64,000 bases of DNA from Erythrocercus mccallii (lineage: Eukaryota; Chordata; Aves; Passeriformes; Dicruridae). Made by a program: the position numbers and the translations under genes. The notes under the pieces were generated by a model. The model was not told where the DNA came from. It made no database searches and saw only the letters and a program-made list of their open reading frames with translations. The DNA lies in assembly GCA_013397435.1 (NCBI GenBank), contig VZRG01001956.1:65732-129731 (forward strand). Direction: 5' to 3'. Shown piece by piece: positions 1-12,700 of the stretch (its first letter is position 1; the number at the start of each line of letters is the position of its first letter).

Positions 1-621
1 GGTGAAAAGTGGAGTAAATTAAGAAAAGAGGCTCTTCCAAGCAGCCAAGGGCGAAATAAATATGGCCTAATATATGAAGGGACTGGGCTGATGCTTAGGG
101 GCACAGAGTCCACACTCCAAGTATCAGAAAATCCAGCTGTGAAACCCCAGGCAGACTCCCTGGTGCCTCTGTGCTGTGGTTCCTCCTCTCCACTCTGATG
201 AGCATCCTTGTCCTTTGTGCTCTCAGTGACACCTGGCTGAGAGAGCAGGGTCCTGCCCCTTCACGGGCAGATGCACACGGTCCCCAGCACAGCCTCCTCT
301 GAAAGCCCTCACAGTGTTTTCTGAAGTGGAAAGCTCTGTGTTTGGATTCAGTGATTCATCTTAAGCCAAAAATTGACTCAAGATCAAAGTTAGATCCATG
401 GTGGACCCGAAACCTTTGTTTCAGCAACATCTCCTGGTGTGTGTCCAAGCAGAGTTCCAAAAATGTGTCCAATTGCTCTCCAAATCAGAAGGGCAGCAGG
501 CACGAGGCATCACCCTCACATCATTCCTGCTTTTCCAAAGAAGATTAATAGTGGCAGAGAAGTGAGAAATGCCCATTAACTGTCCCCTCTGACCAGTCAC
601 TCCTGCTGGGTTAGCAGTCCA

Positions 622-752
622 GCTGATTTCTACCCAAAATTTCAAGTTGGATGTTCTCGCCTCAAATTATCTACCAGTCAAAATCAGGTCCTTGGCAAGA
701 GAGGGGAGTCAAAGTGCCAAGCACTCTCCTTCAGCTCATCTTTGTACAGAGC
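622..752. repeat. Local direct repeat, copy 1
   Basis: The segment starting TTTCTACCCAAAATTTCAAG and ending CAGAGCCTCACCC recurs about 920 bp downstream at 1540-1670 in the same orientation. Long matching blocks are broken by small changes. It is not a CR1 or a simple repeat. Confidence 0.8.
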
Positions 753-1442
753 CTCACCCAATCAATACTTTAGAGCTGCAGGGCTCCATCTTCCCATAAA
801 ACCACGGACTGGGAAGCAAAGAGAGAAGGGAAGAGAAGGGAAATAATTGCATTGGTGATATTTTTTTTCCTCCTGTGTGATTAGAGCCACAGGGCACTCT
901 GCAGTCAGGGTTATATATTCACGTGTTTATATTCACGCACAGGTGGGGATATTCCTGTTGATATTCCTGCCAGCCTCATGTTTCTTTCATTCCTCAGAGG
1001 CTTTATTTTACTGGATTAGTTTTGTTTTTTTTTACTGAATATTATCACCTGTTTACTTCCATCCTTCTACTCACCACTACCACTTCTCACCTTGTCATTC
1101 TTCCAACCTGAAAATCCCAGGCAAGAAAATATTCTGTCCTTTCTGGGAAGGGATCCAGGCACATCATGAGGATACAGGAGCACTTGACATTTCCCCATTG
1201 TTCTTAGCATTTCCTAATCAGTCTCTCTATCACAGGCACCAATTAATATGCATTCAGGACAGCTGATAAGTAGGAAAGCAATTCTTGGGTGCTAAAAATA
1301 GAATTCCTGCACAAGGGGATTATCAATAGGTACCTTTTTGCCCCATATTTATTTTTATCTGCCACATGCAGATGCCTGTAAGCATCTGGCTGCTCCCATG
1401 CCTGACTCCCCACAGATATTCCAAATACCTGCAACTTGCACA

Positions 1443-1537
1443 GGGTTGGATGGAGCTTGGAGCAACCTGGTCTAGTGGAACGTGTCCCCGCCCAGGGTAG
1501 GGGATGAAATGGGATGAGTTTTAAGGTCCCTTTAAAC
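1443..1537 (+). mobile_element. CR1 LINE 3' fragment
   Basis: Matches the familiar avian CR1 3' end in plus orientation: GGAGCAACCTGGTCTAGTGG, then a GTCCC...CCC block, then TTTAAGGTCCC and AACCCAAAC. The normal ATTCTATG tail does not follow directly. Confidence 0.85.
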
Positions 1538-1539
1538 CC

Positions 1540-1670
1540 AAACTTTCTGCCCAAAATTTCAAGTTGGATGTTCTCTCCTCCAGCAGTCAAAATCAGCTCC
1601 ATGCCAGGAGAGGGGAGTAAAAGGACCAAGCACTGGATTTCAGCTCATCCCTGTAACAGAGCCTCACCCT
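1540..1670. repeat. Local direct repeat, copy 2
   Basis: Second copy of the segment at 622-752. It directly abuts the body of a CR1 fragment on its left. On its right it is followed by degenerate ATTCTGTG-type repeats resembling a CR1 tail. Confidence 0.8.
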
Positions 1671-1675
1671 GGGAG

Positions 1676-1727
1676 GATTCCATGGATTTCCATGGATTCT
1701 GTGGAATTCTGGGATTCTGTGATTTTA
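1676..1727 (+). repeat. Degenerate ATTCTGTG-type tail repeat
   Basis: Contains several imperfect copies of GATTCTGTG and GATTCCATG, like the 8-bp tail of CR1 elements. It is separated from the nearest CR1 body by the duplicated segment at 1540-1670. Confidence 0.5.
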
Positions 1728-2852
1728 TTCTCACCTGCAGGGGAATCTCTAGAATCTATTCCCACTGTGGGAGCAGAACCAAAAGCACAGTCCAACCCCT
1801 CGTGCTCTCCATGACCCTTCAACGGCACGAACTCTGGAGGTTTGGGGTGAATGGGGGTGGCTTGGTTAAAGAGGTGCCAAAGTGAGATCAGCACCATCCC
1901 CACAGAAATGAAATCCTGAGCACAACAGGAACAACGGGAGCTGCTCCCTGTGCACTCCACAGCCCGGGCTGGCTCCTTGTGCAAACACACGATGTTAAAA
2001 CACGGGTGCCACTAACAGCAGGGATCCCCAGGTGCAGCAGGATCCCTGCCAGCCAAGGTAGTCAGGAGCAAAGGGTTCGAAAGTGAGAGAAGCAGATAAG
2101 AGAACCACCAGACTCCATGTGGGAGAACATGGAAATAGAATGGGCCATTCCCAGCCCTGCAGAGCTCAGAAGATCTCAGGAGAGCCTCAGGTCTCCTTTC
2201 CCTGATTTTAGGGCTTGCCTGAGTAGAAGGGAGAAGAGACCATTCAGTTTCAAAAGAGCCCTCTGACAGAAGCTGTCATTTTCCATCCAGGCTTTGCAAA
2301 TAAAGACCAAAAGGGAATATAAAAAGATAAATACAATTAATATTTCAAAGGGTGTTTTTTGTAGGCTGAAGGAAACACTGCAACATAGCAAAGCTACAGA
2401 GAAGGAGATTTTTTTTCTTGAAGCAGCAAAGGCACAAAGAAACATCTGCACATCATTTCATGACTTTTAACTGGCATTTCAGAGCTTGGCTAAACCAACA
2501 GCTCTTCTAAAACTGGCATTCAGCACAGATGCTTAGTGGACAGATGATTTTCCTGTGGTAGTGCTGATGCTGGATTCCCATCAGTGGGTACATTGCTGGT
2601 TTTTTCTCCTGAAATTAAGGGCCATTTTTAACCCTGAATCTGAGGCTCAGCCCCAGCACAAGCTGCACACTCTGTGCACTGAGATGTTCTTCACACAGCT
2701 GCAGATTTCAAAAGCCAAAATCAGTTTTAAAGAAGAGTCAGCAATTAATGTTCTCCACTGCTAAAACTGCATGTAAAAATGCAGGTTTTTCCTCTAGATC
2801 CATGTAACGTGCCTTCCTCACACTTTAACACGCGTGTGTATTGATTTCCTAC

Positions 2853-3010
2853 CTGTGCATCCATCAGGAGGTGCCTCATCAGCATCATGGAACTTTTCAG
2901 AGATTCCTTCTCACTGGGCAAAAAGGCATCTTCATCCTCATCCAGCGTTTTTGACTTTTTGATGATAAAATGGGAGATCTGGTCGTTCAAGGAATGCAGC
3001 GATTCAACAG
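2853..3010 (-). CDS. Internal coding exon, probable coiled-coil segment
   Basis: This is a 158-base minus-strand exon. Its acceptor has a long pyrimidine tract ending TCTCTACAG, and its donor is CACAG|GTAGGAA. It enters in phase 1 and leaves in phase 0, with no stop in that frame. It encodes 52 full codons, starting VESLHSLNDQISHFIIKKSK and ending MMLMRHLLMDAQ. Between them is an acidic stretch (DEDEDAF) followed by a Lys/Glu/Ser stretch. The leucine, isoleucine and methionine spacing suggests an amphipathic helix or coiled coil broken by the acidic linker. Composition, splice signals and phase all argue for a real exon rather than a chance frame. The entry phase fits the exon at 50290-50380, giving a split alanine codon. 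The next exon lies left of the window. The function is unknown, and the name of the gene cannot be settled from 53 residues. Confidence 0.8.
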
Positions 3011-3192
3011 CTGTAGAGACAGAGAGGGAAAGCAAGGAACAGGAATGAAACCATGCTGGAGGAAGCCAGCAAGTTCAAGTTTGAGATGAGCGTCCTTTGC
3101 TCTGGAAAAGTGTAGCTGGAAATAATTGGTGCCCATTACCTCCCCTGGATTCTCCTGAGAGGAGCGGCAGAGGCATCACACAGACATGGGGA

Positions 3193-3308
3193 GGAGGCCC
3201 TGAGCAACCTGGTCCAGTGGAAAGCGTCCCTGCTCACTGCAGGGTGGGTGGGAGTGAGGTTGTGTTTCAGGACACTGCCAACGATTGTTCCAGGACTCTG
3301 TGATTATG
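3193..3308 (+). mobile_element. CR1 LINE 3' fragment, degraded
   Basis: Begins with CTGAGCAACCTGGTCCAGTG and ends with GACTCTGTGATTATG. The middle is diverged and shortened, so it is an old copy in plus orientation. Confidence 0.7.
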
Positions 3309-4371
3309 TTTCTAATCTTGAGTTACAAGTCATAGCTAAAGTGAAAATAAGAAAAAAAAATTAAGTTGGTCTCTTGACTCTCAGCCCAGAGACCTGCTCT
3401 CTCTGGTGTGCAGGGAACCAGAACTCCAGACAACATGAAGGGTTCTAGAAGCTGGAAAAATTGTCTTTTTATTAGCTAGAGTAGGAGTGAGTCAGACCAA
3501 CAACTAAAATACTGCTCATTTTCTTTCTCTGTGATTATTGGTATTTGAATCACTGTTAATCCTTTAAATTCCCCTTCGTGGGTTCAGATCCCAGGTATTA
3601 TATTGAGATTCTGCTCCCAGTCAGAAATCACCACCTCCACAGCTCACAGAAATCCCCCAGCAATTTCACACACTTTATGAAGCTGCAGTTTATATATGAA
3701 CCCATGGTTGCATTTATTTCCACCCAATGAAAAGCTCTGGACTGCTACGGATTTGAAAAATGTGCGCTGCGATTTGCTTTTCAACCATCGCGAGTTCGGA
3801 GGTTCCAATTTTACTGCTGGCTCATTAAATAAATGAGGTCCAAATAATTCCTCAGTATATTTTCCTTGTGCTGGTGGCTCAGGCAGTGGAGCCCTTTGAT
3901 AAGCACAGAGTAACACATCACTGTCACACCCTGAACGTGCTGCAAATCTTGGCTTGCTCAGGCTGCTTATGAATAAAGCAATGTGTTATTTAGGACTCCC
4001 TGACAAAGTGATCTTAAGAACACGAGGCAATTGAAATATACTCGACCTAGTTCTGTCTGAAGAAGATCTTAGCACAAAATTTGAAGTAGTAAAGATTAGC
4101 CAGAAACCATTCATTGAGGAGCAAATCTTCCCTAGACAAAAGGGCCATAACAAATCACAGTTGTGTCTCCAAAATGCAGCAGGGAAAGAGCAGAATCCTC
4201 CTTACTGAGAGGTTTTATTTTTCATTAAAATAAAATAAAATCTGTGCCTGGAAATGCCTTAGAGAGGGAACTGGGAGGATTCCCAGCGCTCAGGGTGTTC
4301 CTGCACCTCCTGCTAATAGAAAAGGAGATTGAGGCTCACTGTGATGGAGGGTCCATTTTAAATCACACCAC
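3309..4371. other. Intronic stretch, nothing recognised
   Basis: Mixed-composition unique sequence without repeats or splice-bounded frames that I could support. Confidence 0.4.
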
Positions 4372-4565
4372 AAATCACAGAATCATACAATGAATGGTTT
4401 GAATTGGAGGGGATCTTAAAAATCATCCCATTTCACCCCCTACCATGAGCAGGGACACCTTCCACTATCCCAGGCTGCTCCAAGCCTCAATGTCCAACCT
4501 GGCCTTGGGCACTTCCAGGGATCCAGGGGCAGCCACAGCTGCTCTGGGCACCCTGTGCCAGGACC
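4372..4565 (-). mobile_element. CR1 LINE 3' fragment
   Basis: Minus orientation. It runs from the tail (AATCACAGAATCATACAATG) through the GGACACCTTCCACTATCCCA block to CACAGCTGCTCTGGGCACCC. It stops within ten bases of an LTR. Confidence 0.9.
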
Positions 4566-4574
4566 AATCTTGAC

Positions 4575-4851
4575 TGTAACAACTGTACTGCTGGGTGGGA
4601 GCAGTGTGCACCCCACAGTCTGTCACTGCCAGACATGAAATCATGAGCTTGACTCCAGTTCAAGCTAGAAGAAAGATCAGAAGGCTTTATTTACAATTCA
4701 TCCGGCCTTTTTATAACATGCTGCACTAAAAAGGCACATTATTGGCCCATAGAACTGACACCTCTCTGCATTGGTTAAGTAACAGAAACAACACCTGGGA
4801 AAGTTGTCATGAGAACTTAGAAATGCTATGAGAAGAAAAGGGTTATTTACA
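4575..4851 (-). mobile_element. Probable solo LTR of an endogenous retrovirus
   Basis: Read on the minus strand it begins TGTAAATAAC and ends GTTGTTACA, the TG...CA ends typical of LTRs. It has a TATA-like TTATAAAAAGG (4706-4716) and AATAAA (4686-4691) in the right order. A U5-like stretch follows the polyadenylation signal. No target-site duplication matches at these ends, so the right boundary is uncertain. No internal viral sequence is attached. Confidence 0.6.
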
Positions 4852-6330
4852 GAAATTGTTCTTGAACAAAACCTCTCCCAAGAAATCTTCCCTTGAGAAG
4901 AAAATCAGCCACTGACAGGCTGAAAACCTGACAGACTCAGAAATATCAGGCCCACACAGAGTCCTGTTAGTCCCAAGGCAGCCCAGCCCCATCTGTGTGA
5001 CCCAAACACCTCCTGGCCCGTGGAGCTCCGGGGGATGCTCTGATCCTGGGGAGCAGCGTGGCACAAAGGGCTGCTGGAAACCACGCGGGGCTGAGCTTCT
5101 CCGAGTCACCACTGATCTGGTCTGATCATTTTGTAATCACGTGGCCTCACACCAACCAACACCTGTGAGCCCAGGCAGCTGCAGCTTTTCCAGCCAGGAG
5201 AGCAGCAGGCACACGGCTGCACGCAGGCAGCAGCAATTTGATTTTCTTATCACTTCTGGACTGAACTAGCATCTCTATCAGACATGTCAGGCCTGAAAGC
5301 CATCTCGCCAGCACTAATGCACCACTATTGATTCATCCCATCCTTCCTGACCGACGAGGAATTGAAGACAGATCATTTCTTTCCTCCTCTGAAATTTTGG
5401 CTGGAGCCCTAAGCCCACATCTGCTTTCAGTAATACAAAAGCACACCAGAGTTCTCCTCGAGCTGATGGCTCCTTTCCAGATTTACATAGACTGTCACCA
5501 GAAACTGGTACATGGAGAACTTCTCCCAGGCTTTCTGATTTGAAAGTCATTCAAAACAAACTAAATTATATTATCCTAAATTATTCCAACCTCTTAATCT
5601 GAAGCTAGAGCTCTCCAGTCTCCAATATTTCTTTTCTTTCTATTTAGGAAGTTGAGTGCTGCTGGAGCAGTATGTGGCATATGAAGCTCAGGAGGGCAAA
5701 TGCTTCTCTCATTTGTAATTCTTTACGTTTAGAGAGATGCCAGAGGAATCAGAAAAAATATTTTCGAGTAAGAATGTGGGAAAAGCAGATCAGTATTGAC
5801 TTGAACCAATTTTTAGAGGGATCTGCCACAGTGCTGTGTTTATACTCTGCTTAGCAAAACAAATCTTTTCCCATGAACACAATGGAAACTGTATTGGAAA
5901 ATAAAATCCTCTGAGTCTTCCTCATGAAAGTAAAAGAGGCATTTTCAGACCTCCAGCCTAGACACACAGTGAAAACAAAGCTGAAAAGACCAAACCATTT
6001 CTGACACTATTTTTCTGGCAGTCCTGTGTCAGTCTGCAGCACACCTTCCACAGGGTCCTTCTTATAAGCAGAAGAAATTTGATATTGCTCATTTAAATAA
6101 AGAGAAAATCCTGCCTTTTGCCCACTAAAAATCTAAAGGAGAAGGATAATGAGGCAAACCCTTCATCCCTCACAATGTTATGGCTCAAACATTTCTGCTG
6201 AGCAACACTTCCACTAACCCAGACAGTTGTTTGTGAAAACATCAAATTCGTCTTAATGGAAAAAAATATGAACCTCAGATATAAACAGAGGTGTGTCCAG
6301 TGGAGATTAAAAGAAACCTCCTGGTTCCCT

Positions 6331-6362
6331 AAAATAAAAAAAAAAAAAAAAAGATAAAAAAA
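6331..6362 (+). repeat. A-rich tract
   Basis: An adenine run interrupted by single T and G bases. No retroposed body is seen beside it. Confidence 0.9.
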
Positions 6363-7483
6363 TGAAGAGAGCACCTTTCCCTTGCTGTGTCATTCCCCTT
6401 GGCTGGAGGCTGATAACACAAGTGAGACAAGCAGCTAAATAAAAGTTACAGCTGTCAAAGTCCTGTCAGCATCCCAGCTTTTCCCATTCCAATTTCATTA
6501 TTTCCTCACTGCAATGATGCATTTCAAGGGGTGAAGGCACCATAACAATCCTCCGTTAGCTCTTTGACGTCACCCCAGAAAGAGCTCAAATAATCCCTTA
6601 GGGGGGCGCGGGTTCTGCCTGCTGCTATCAGAGAGGATGTGCTGTGCTGGGGTGCTCAGGTGAGGACAGTTTTCCACCCCCAGAAGCAAGAATGGGTTGA
6701 CAAAGTTGGTTTTCTGCAGGACAGAACCACCAGAGCCTGAAGGACGTGCAGGGGAAAAAGGAAATTGCTTTCTGTCGGAGACGAGGGAAAAATTATACTT
6801 GCACCAAAAACTCATTCAAGGAAGAGGCTGAAGCAATAAAGTTGTTCCAGGAGACCCCATTTTATACACTCCAGCTACTGCCTAGATGAGCACAAAATAA
6901 AATAAAGCATAGATTATATATCTTGAGATCTACTGACAAAAACCAGCAGAGTCTAAAATTAATTCTCGGCAGCGGGAGTGAGTAAATGAAAGAGGACGGA
7001 GACGATCGTAATTTTATCCAGGGATGCTGTGTAAGGATTCCTGGGCCGACACTGCCACGTGGAAACAGAGAAGATGTCTAAGTCTGACTTCCCTGTGAGC
7101 TCTCACCACTGGGGATCTGCTCTCTTGGAGGGACGAGTCAGAAAGCTGCACTGCGTGGACGGATCCTGTGCAAAGCCCTCCCAAGGGAGCAGTGTTCACA
7201 GCTCCAGGCTGCCAGGGAAAGCTCTAAGCTGCCTAACGAGGCCCCTGGAGCGTCTGCACAGGCTGGGATGTGTGTGGGCAAACTGTGCAATTCATTAGTG
7301 TCTAATGTTACCGACGAGCTTCTCAAGTAACAGCCACGGGGGTTGTTCTTGCAGCGAGGAAAAAGAAAATACTCAGACCACGTCAGGCCTCCCTGCGCAA
7401 GCTCTGCCTGTGTTTTCTGCAGGGTCACTCGATAGCATGAGGGGCTCCAGAGTGTCCAAATGCCTTCTGACATCTCCCACGTT

Positions 7484-7868
7484 ATGGAATCATGGAATGG
7501 TTTGGGTTGGAAGAGGTCTTACAGATCATCCCATTCTACCCCTCCTGCCACGGGCAGGGACACGTCCCACAGGCTGCTCCAAGCCCTGCCCAGCCTGGCC
7601 TTGGGCACTGCCAGGGATCCAGGGGCAGCCACAGCTGCTCTGGGTACCCTGTGCCAGGGCCTGCCCACCCTCACAGGGGACAATTCCTTCCCAATCTCCC
7701 ATCCAGCGCTGCCCTCTGGCACTGGGAGCCATTCCCTGTGTCCTGTCCCTCCATCCCTTGTCCCCAGTCCCTCTCCAGCTCTCCTGGAGCCCCTTTAGGC
7801 ACTGGAAGGGTCTCTAAGGTCTCCCCAGAGCCTTCTTTTCTCCAGGCTGGACAACCCCAATTGAACAG
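7484..7868 (-). mobile_element. CR1 LINE 3' fragment, about 385 bp
   Basis: Minus orientation and the longest CR1 copy in the window. The tail (ATGGAATCATGGAATGG) is followed by the GGCAGGGACACGTCCC block, the GCCACAGCTGCTCTGGG block and then more 5' sequence ending TTCTCCAGGCTGGACAACCC. The overlapping open frames on both strands here belong to the repeat. Confidence 0.92.
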
Positions 7869-8578
7869 CTGGATTTACATTTTTCCCATTTGAAACCTCT
7901 TTAGGAAGAGTAGGTAATAAGAGTGAATTTCTTGAACACACTTTTATTGTCAGATTATGACCTTCTGTGTGACTTCAGCCTGATGAATCGTGATGGATGC
8001 TCTCACCCCCTCGAGGGAGGGGAGAAGGGAAGGCTCCCCCCTGATGCCTGGGCAACCCACAGCTTTGGGGCATTGGAAGCACGGAGAGATCAACTGCACA
8101 AGGATCAGCAGCGTGTTCTGCTTTTTTAAAATCACACCTAGTTCTCAAATATGCCTCACCCCCACCTGCAAAAACTTCTACTATCTGCACTGGTTTAGGG
8201 AGAAATTAAGAATGTTCTTGTGAAAGCTCCAGATCCTGCCTTTGGAACCAAAAAACAGCCAGCCCTGCAGCCCTGGAAATTCAAGGCAGTTTGGGTTATG
8301 GCACGTAGACACTACAATGTATAAAAATAAGGTATTTATACAGCTAAATTATAAATAAAGCCCAGTGTTGTTTATATTATTGAGGTTGGCTGATGTGCTT
8401 TTTGCTGGGTCCAGACAAAGAGGACATGAAAGACATGCAACAGTTCACTTTTGCCAGATTAATGATTCTGATTAGGAAGCCTTTCCTGCTGTAGCATTTG
8501 CTAAATTGCATTTGGACACATCAATTAATTGACTCACTCAGCAGTAGAAGAAACCTCCCCTTGTAAAAGCCAAGCTCA

Positions 8579-8815
8579 CGGGATCACAGACTCACAGAAT
8601 CATGGAACCATGGAATCCTCAAGGTTGGAGAAGGCCTCCAGGTTCATCAAGTCCAACCTTGGAGCAGATACCCCTGCCCATTAACCCACATCACAAAGTG
8701 CCATCTCTGCTTGGTTTGTGAACGCTTTTACAGATGGTGACTCCAGCACTTCCCTGGGGAGCCTGTTCCAGTGCTTTCCACCCCTACAGTGAAGACATTT
8801 TCCCTAATATCCAGC
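8579..8815 (-). mobile_element. CR1 LINE fragment, different subfamily
   Basis: Minus orientation. Hallmarks are GGTTGGAGAAGGCCTCCAGG, ATCAAGTCCAACC, GATGGTGACTCCAGCACTTC and CCTAATATCCAGCCTG. This 3' end differs from the AACCCAAACCATT type seen in most other copies here, so it belongs to another and probably older subfamily. Confidence 0.85.
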
Positions 8816-11800
8816 CTGTTCCACTCTCCTGAGCCAGCCTTGCACTGCTTTAACACCTCTCACTTCCACCCAGATGAGAAGCTGATCTGCAAAGCTGCAA
8901 CTCCCAGGGGCATCAGGATCACAAGGCAGAAGCTCTGAGCAAACAGAGCCCATTTTCCTCTGCCCAGGCTGTCCTGCATCTCTGCAGCTGGAAAACCCCC
9001 CCTGAGCCACCTGCCCCATCCATGTGCTTGTGCCAGACGTTGTTGACAGGCACAGCCTTACAGAAACACTGGGAAGATCTCAATCTGAACCACTCCAGAA
9101 ATATTTTCTCCTTTTATTGCTAAGAAGAGACCTACGGCTTTTTTCCTTTGTGGCCTTTAACTCGTTTCAAAGGAGGCATTCAATGAGCCCCCTCATAGGA
9201 ATAATTTACCACACCATTAAGTGAAGAAAAAAAAATATCTGGTGTCTGCATTAGGGGCTCAATCACCTTTCAAGAAACACTGCAAATAACCCATTACAGT
9301 AATTACTGAAGAGCTGGTCTCTCTGGGCTGTGAATGGTTTGTGTGTAACTGGCAAAGAGCTGCGCTCAGAGCTTCCCAGATGCAAAAGAAAGCCATCAGA
9401 CCAATAAATGGCACTAGAGTTCCAGAGAAAAACATGCTCAGCAATAAAGCTGGTCATTTTTTCAGTTTATTAGTTTCTCTTTACAAACCCGACCTTTTTG
9501 GAAATGAAAATAACATCGAGTGGAGCTCTGCAGGGTGGTAGCAGCTTTTTAATAATCAAAGTTCTTCATTGACATCTCCTTTATGGTGCAAAAGTTTCTT
9601 TCAAAGTTGGACTTTAAATCACTTCAATTAAAATGTCAATTTTGCATTGTTTTGTTATGTTTTGAATCTGGCAACGCAGAAATAAATTTTGTAATTTCTC
9701 TTTATACTCCTTGTCCATTTAGAAGCTCATATCTGAGCAGAAAAAGGACGTGAGTTCCAGACCTGTCTGCAAGGACAGATGTCCATATTCTCCTTGGAGA
9801 AACCTCCTTTTGCTAAAAAAATTCATGTTCATATATCCAAGACATATCTGAACTGAGCAGGGAAAAAAGAGCTGTTGTATTTTGCTGTGTCTTTCTGAGT
9901 TTTTTTAATCATCCCTTTGGAAAGGACTTTTCTTCTTTGCATCAATTTCTTCAGCTCCAAGTCACAGCTAATGATAGTAGAGACGAAGTTCACTAAAATT
10001 TGGCCAAAATTTTTAAAATGAAAAGGCTCAATGTTTCCTCTCACTAAAACACTGCCAAGGTAATGTAAAAAAGAAACAATATTTTCGTCTTTGAATAAAA
10101 TCTCACTAGAGCTATGAGAACATCATCCAGAAGACATTCCATCCCTAAAAACTTGTTTATTCACCCCAGCTGTATTAGTTAAACTAATAAACATTATAAT
10201 AAAAACCCCACCACTCTCTCTAGGGAAAAAAATCCCCAAATTCATATAAATTCCCCTGTTATGCTTATGATGATGATGGGGAAATGGAGTTGGAGTAGAG
10301 GCTGAGACAGCTGGGACGGGGTCCTGCTGCTTTGGGCAGTGCCTTGAGCTGAGAGCCCGTGACTCTGCCAGCAAACCAGACTCCAAACTTTATGGCCGGG
10401 CTGTTGTTGTTTACAGAAATATTTGAGATGCTGAATTCCGCAGAGAGCTGCAAACTGCCAGGCCAGGAACAATGTCAAACTTTGAGAAATGTGGCAGGCG
10501 CCAAGCCAAGCCAGCGAATCCAACTCCTGCAAGAGAAACTCCATTGCAACCTGCCAAGAAGCAAAAGAACCTTCCCAAAGGCAGACACTGAGCGGTGACA
10601 CCCGGCCCTACAGCTGCTGCTCGCTCCCTTCTGCTGGGTAATCATTGATCTGTCACCTCCGTGGCTGATTGTGCAACTGTTGTATTCCAGAAACAATGGC
10701 TGCTTTGTTGAGATCAGGAGGAAGAGAACAATGGAAATTGCGCGTGCCAGCAGCAGGATCAGACATCCAGCTGCTGTGAGCTGGCTCTGGAGGAGCCATG
10801 CCCATCTGTGCTGGCAGAAAAGGTCTTGGATGGGCTGTACGACTGGCGGCCACTTCACACAAAATGAGCTCCGGGGTTTTGGAGGGGTCAGCTAAACCCT
10901 CAACACATCAGTTCCCAGCTGTAAACACACATGCTGCAGCCTGTGGAAATGTCACACACCGCAAAGGAGAGAGGCCACCACCAGGAAGGGACTTGTTGGG
11001 CCTTTTCCTGATATTCAGCTACAAAACTGGGAGTTGTTCTGCTTTAACAAGCAGCTCCTGGTGCAAACAGGGTGCTCCATCTCCTTCGTGTCAAAGGTGA
11101 AAGAAAACCCTTCCTGAAGGGAATTGAACAATCACTGGCTTTTCTGGGGTTTGAATGAACTGAAAGTGTTAGAACACAACCCAGCTTGGTTTGTTTCCCA
11201 CCAAACATATGGAAGAGACTGAAGATTTATGTGTTGTTGTGAGTGTGGAGAAACCAATTAATATTGTCTTGGTAATCTGCTCAGGTTGCAATAATGAGAG
11301 AGGGTCACCAGAAATCCTGAAAGGGGCTTAAAAAACAAGATGTAAAAATCAAACACACTGCGTTTGTTCACATCAGCTCCTGAGATCTTTGTGTCACCCT
11401 TAGGATGGCACTTCTTTTAACCACAAATGTTAGAAACAAAAGAAAAACCAAACAAAAGAAACGCACCAGATTTGTCTCATCAGAAAAATGTCAACGATTC
11501 TGAGACTTCAATAAAGTCACGAAAACTGGCAACCTGCAAATCTCTCCCTGCATGTGTCTGTATTTGTTCACAGATAAAAGAAGGGATGGAGAATACTGTT
11601 AAAGCAAGTATTTAAATTTCCTTGGGAGCTGCCTTCTTGAGCAGCTCTGCTGCTTAAAACCTTGGATGTGACACTAACAAAATGCTGGGCTTAGCAATTC
11701 TATCTTAGGCAAAACCCCTTTATTGGCAGAGCATTAGAAAAAGCTGAAATTCAAACAGTGGAAACACAGGTTGATAAACCTCAGCTGAGTACAGGGGATC

Positions 11801-12567
11801 AGAGGGTCAAGTTTTATCAAGCACTCACACAAACCCAGCTGTCTCAGGGAGCCTGGCAGGGGGATTTGGTTCCTGCTGCAGATAAAGGTGATGTTGAGGA
11901 CCACACCAGATGCTCCATCTGCACTGGCCCTGCTGCACAGCTTTTGGCTGCTAATTGTTTTATTCCCGCATTTCCTTCCCATCCGTTCCCATTCATCCAC
12001 AGAAACAGCATCAATTCCTTTTGAGGACTGAGAAACCCACACCTTTTTATCCATCTAAACCATTTGACTCATGGGATGATGTCGCCTAGGGATGTACAAT
12101 ACCCTGGATATTTTGGATTAGTTCCGATTTGTGCAACTTTGTGGTTCCAGTGTCCATTACTGCCAGATTTTGACTTGTATCGTTGTGGCCAATATCCCCA
12201 ACCCTATTTATGTGGAATAAAAATAGCTATCTAGAAAATAAAGATAAAATGAGACTATATTCATATTTAATAACCCTGACATGATTATATCTTTGGAGCA
12301 AAATCTTCACATTCACACTTCTTCAGTGTGTCATTTATTTTCATGGGCCCAGAACTGAATAATCTCCTCCTAAATTAACGCTGATTTTTTTTCAGCCCAG
12401 TGTTTAAACTTGTTATTTCTGTAAACTACATCTATAAAATGCAGCAAAAGAGTATTTTTTTCCTAAAAAATATTATCCTGTGATCATTTTTGCCTGTATC
12501 CACAGCTTCACAGTTAACATTCCCTATAAGTATGAACAAGTAATGCAAGCAGCAGGTTTAGAAGTTG
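8816..12567. other. Intronic stretch, nothing recognised
   Basis: Unique AT-leaning sequence with many short frames on both strands. The overlapping frames near 10240-10860 are not bounded by matching splice sites. No repeat family was recognised. Confidence 0.4.
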
Positions 12568-12700
12568 TGCCAGGGAATAATAGGAAAAAAATTCTTCACA
12601 TAAAGGGTGCTCAGGCACTGGAATAGGCTGTCCAGGAAAGTGGTGGAATCATCATCCTTGGAAATATTCAAAGTGGGTCTGGCACCTGGCAGGTGCTCAC
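12568..12700 (+). mobile_element. CR1 LINE internal fragment, old
   Basis: Plus orientation. The phrase AAATTCTTCACATAAAGGGTG, followed by CAGGCACTGGAATAGGCTG and GTGGTGGAATCATCATCC, is the segment that lies just 5' of the usual CR1 3' end. It is diverged and lacks the tail. Confidence 0.75.

Larger units (their letters stand above)
1..2852 (-). other. Downstream intron, left edge of window
   Basis: Minus-strand sequence after the donor at 2852. It contains a CR1 fragment and a locally duplicated 130-bp segment. Otherwise it is unique-looking sequence with only short unsupported frames. The next exon of the gene must lie beyond position 1. Confidence 0.5.

Noticed and set aside
7305..7893. 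Overlapping plus-strand frames of up to 170 codons
   Set aside because: The stretch is an antisense CR1 3' end; the same Pro/Ser-rich peptides recur in other CR1 copies here (41219-41649, 36904-37279).
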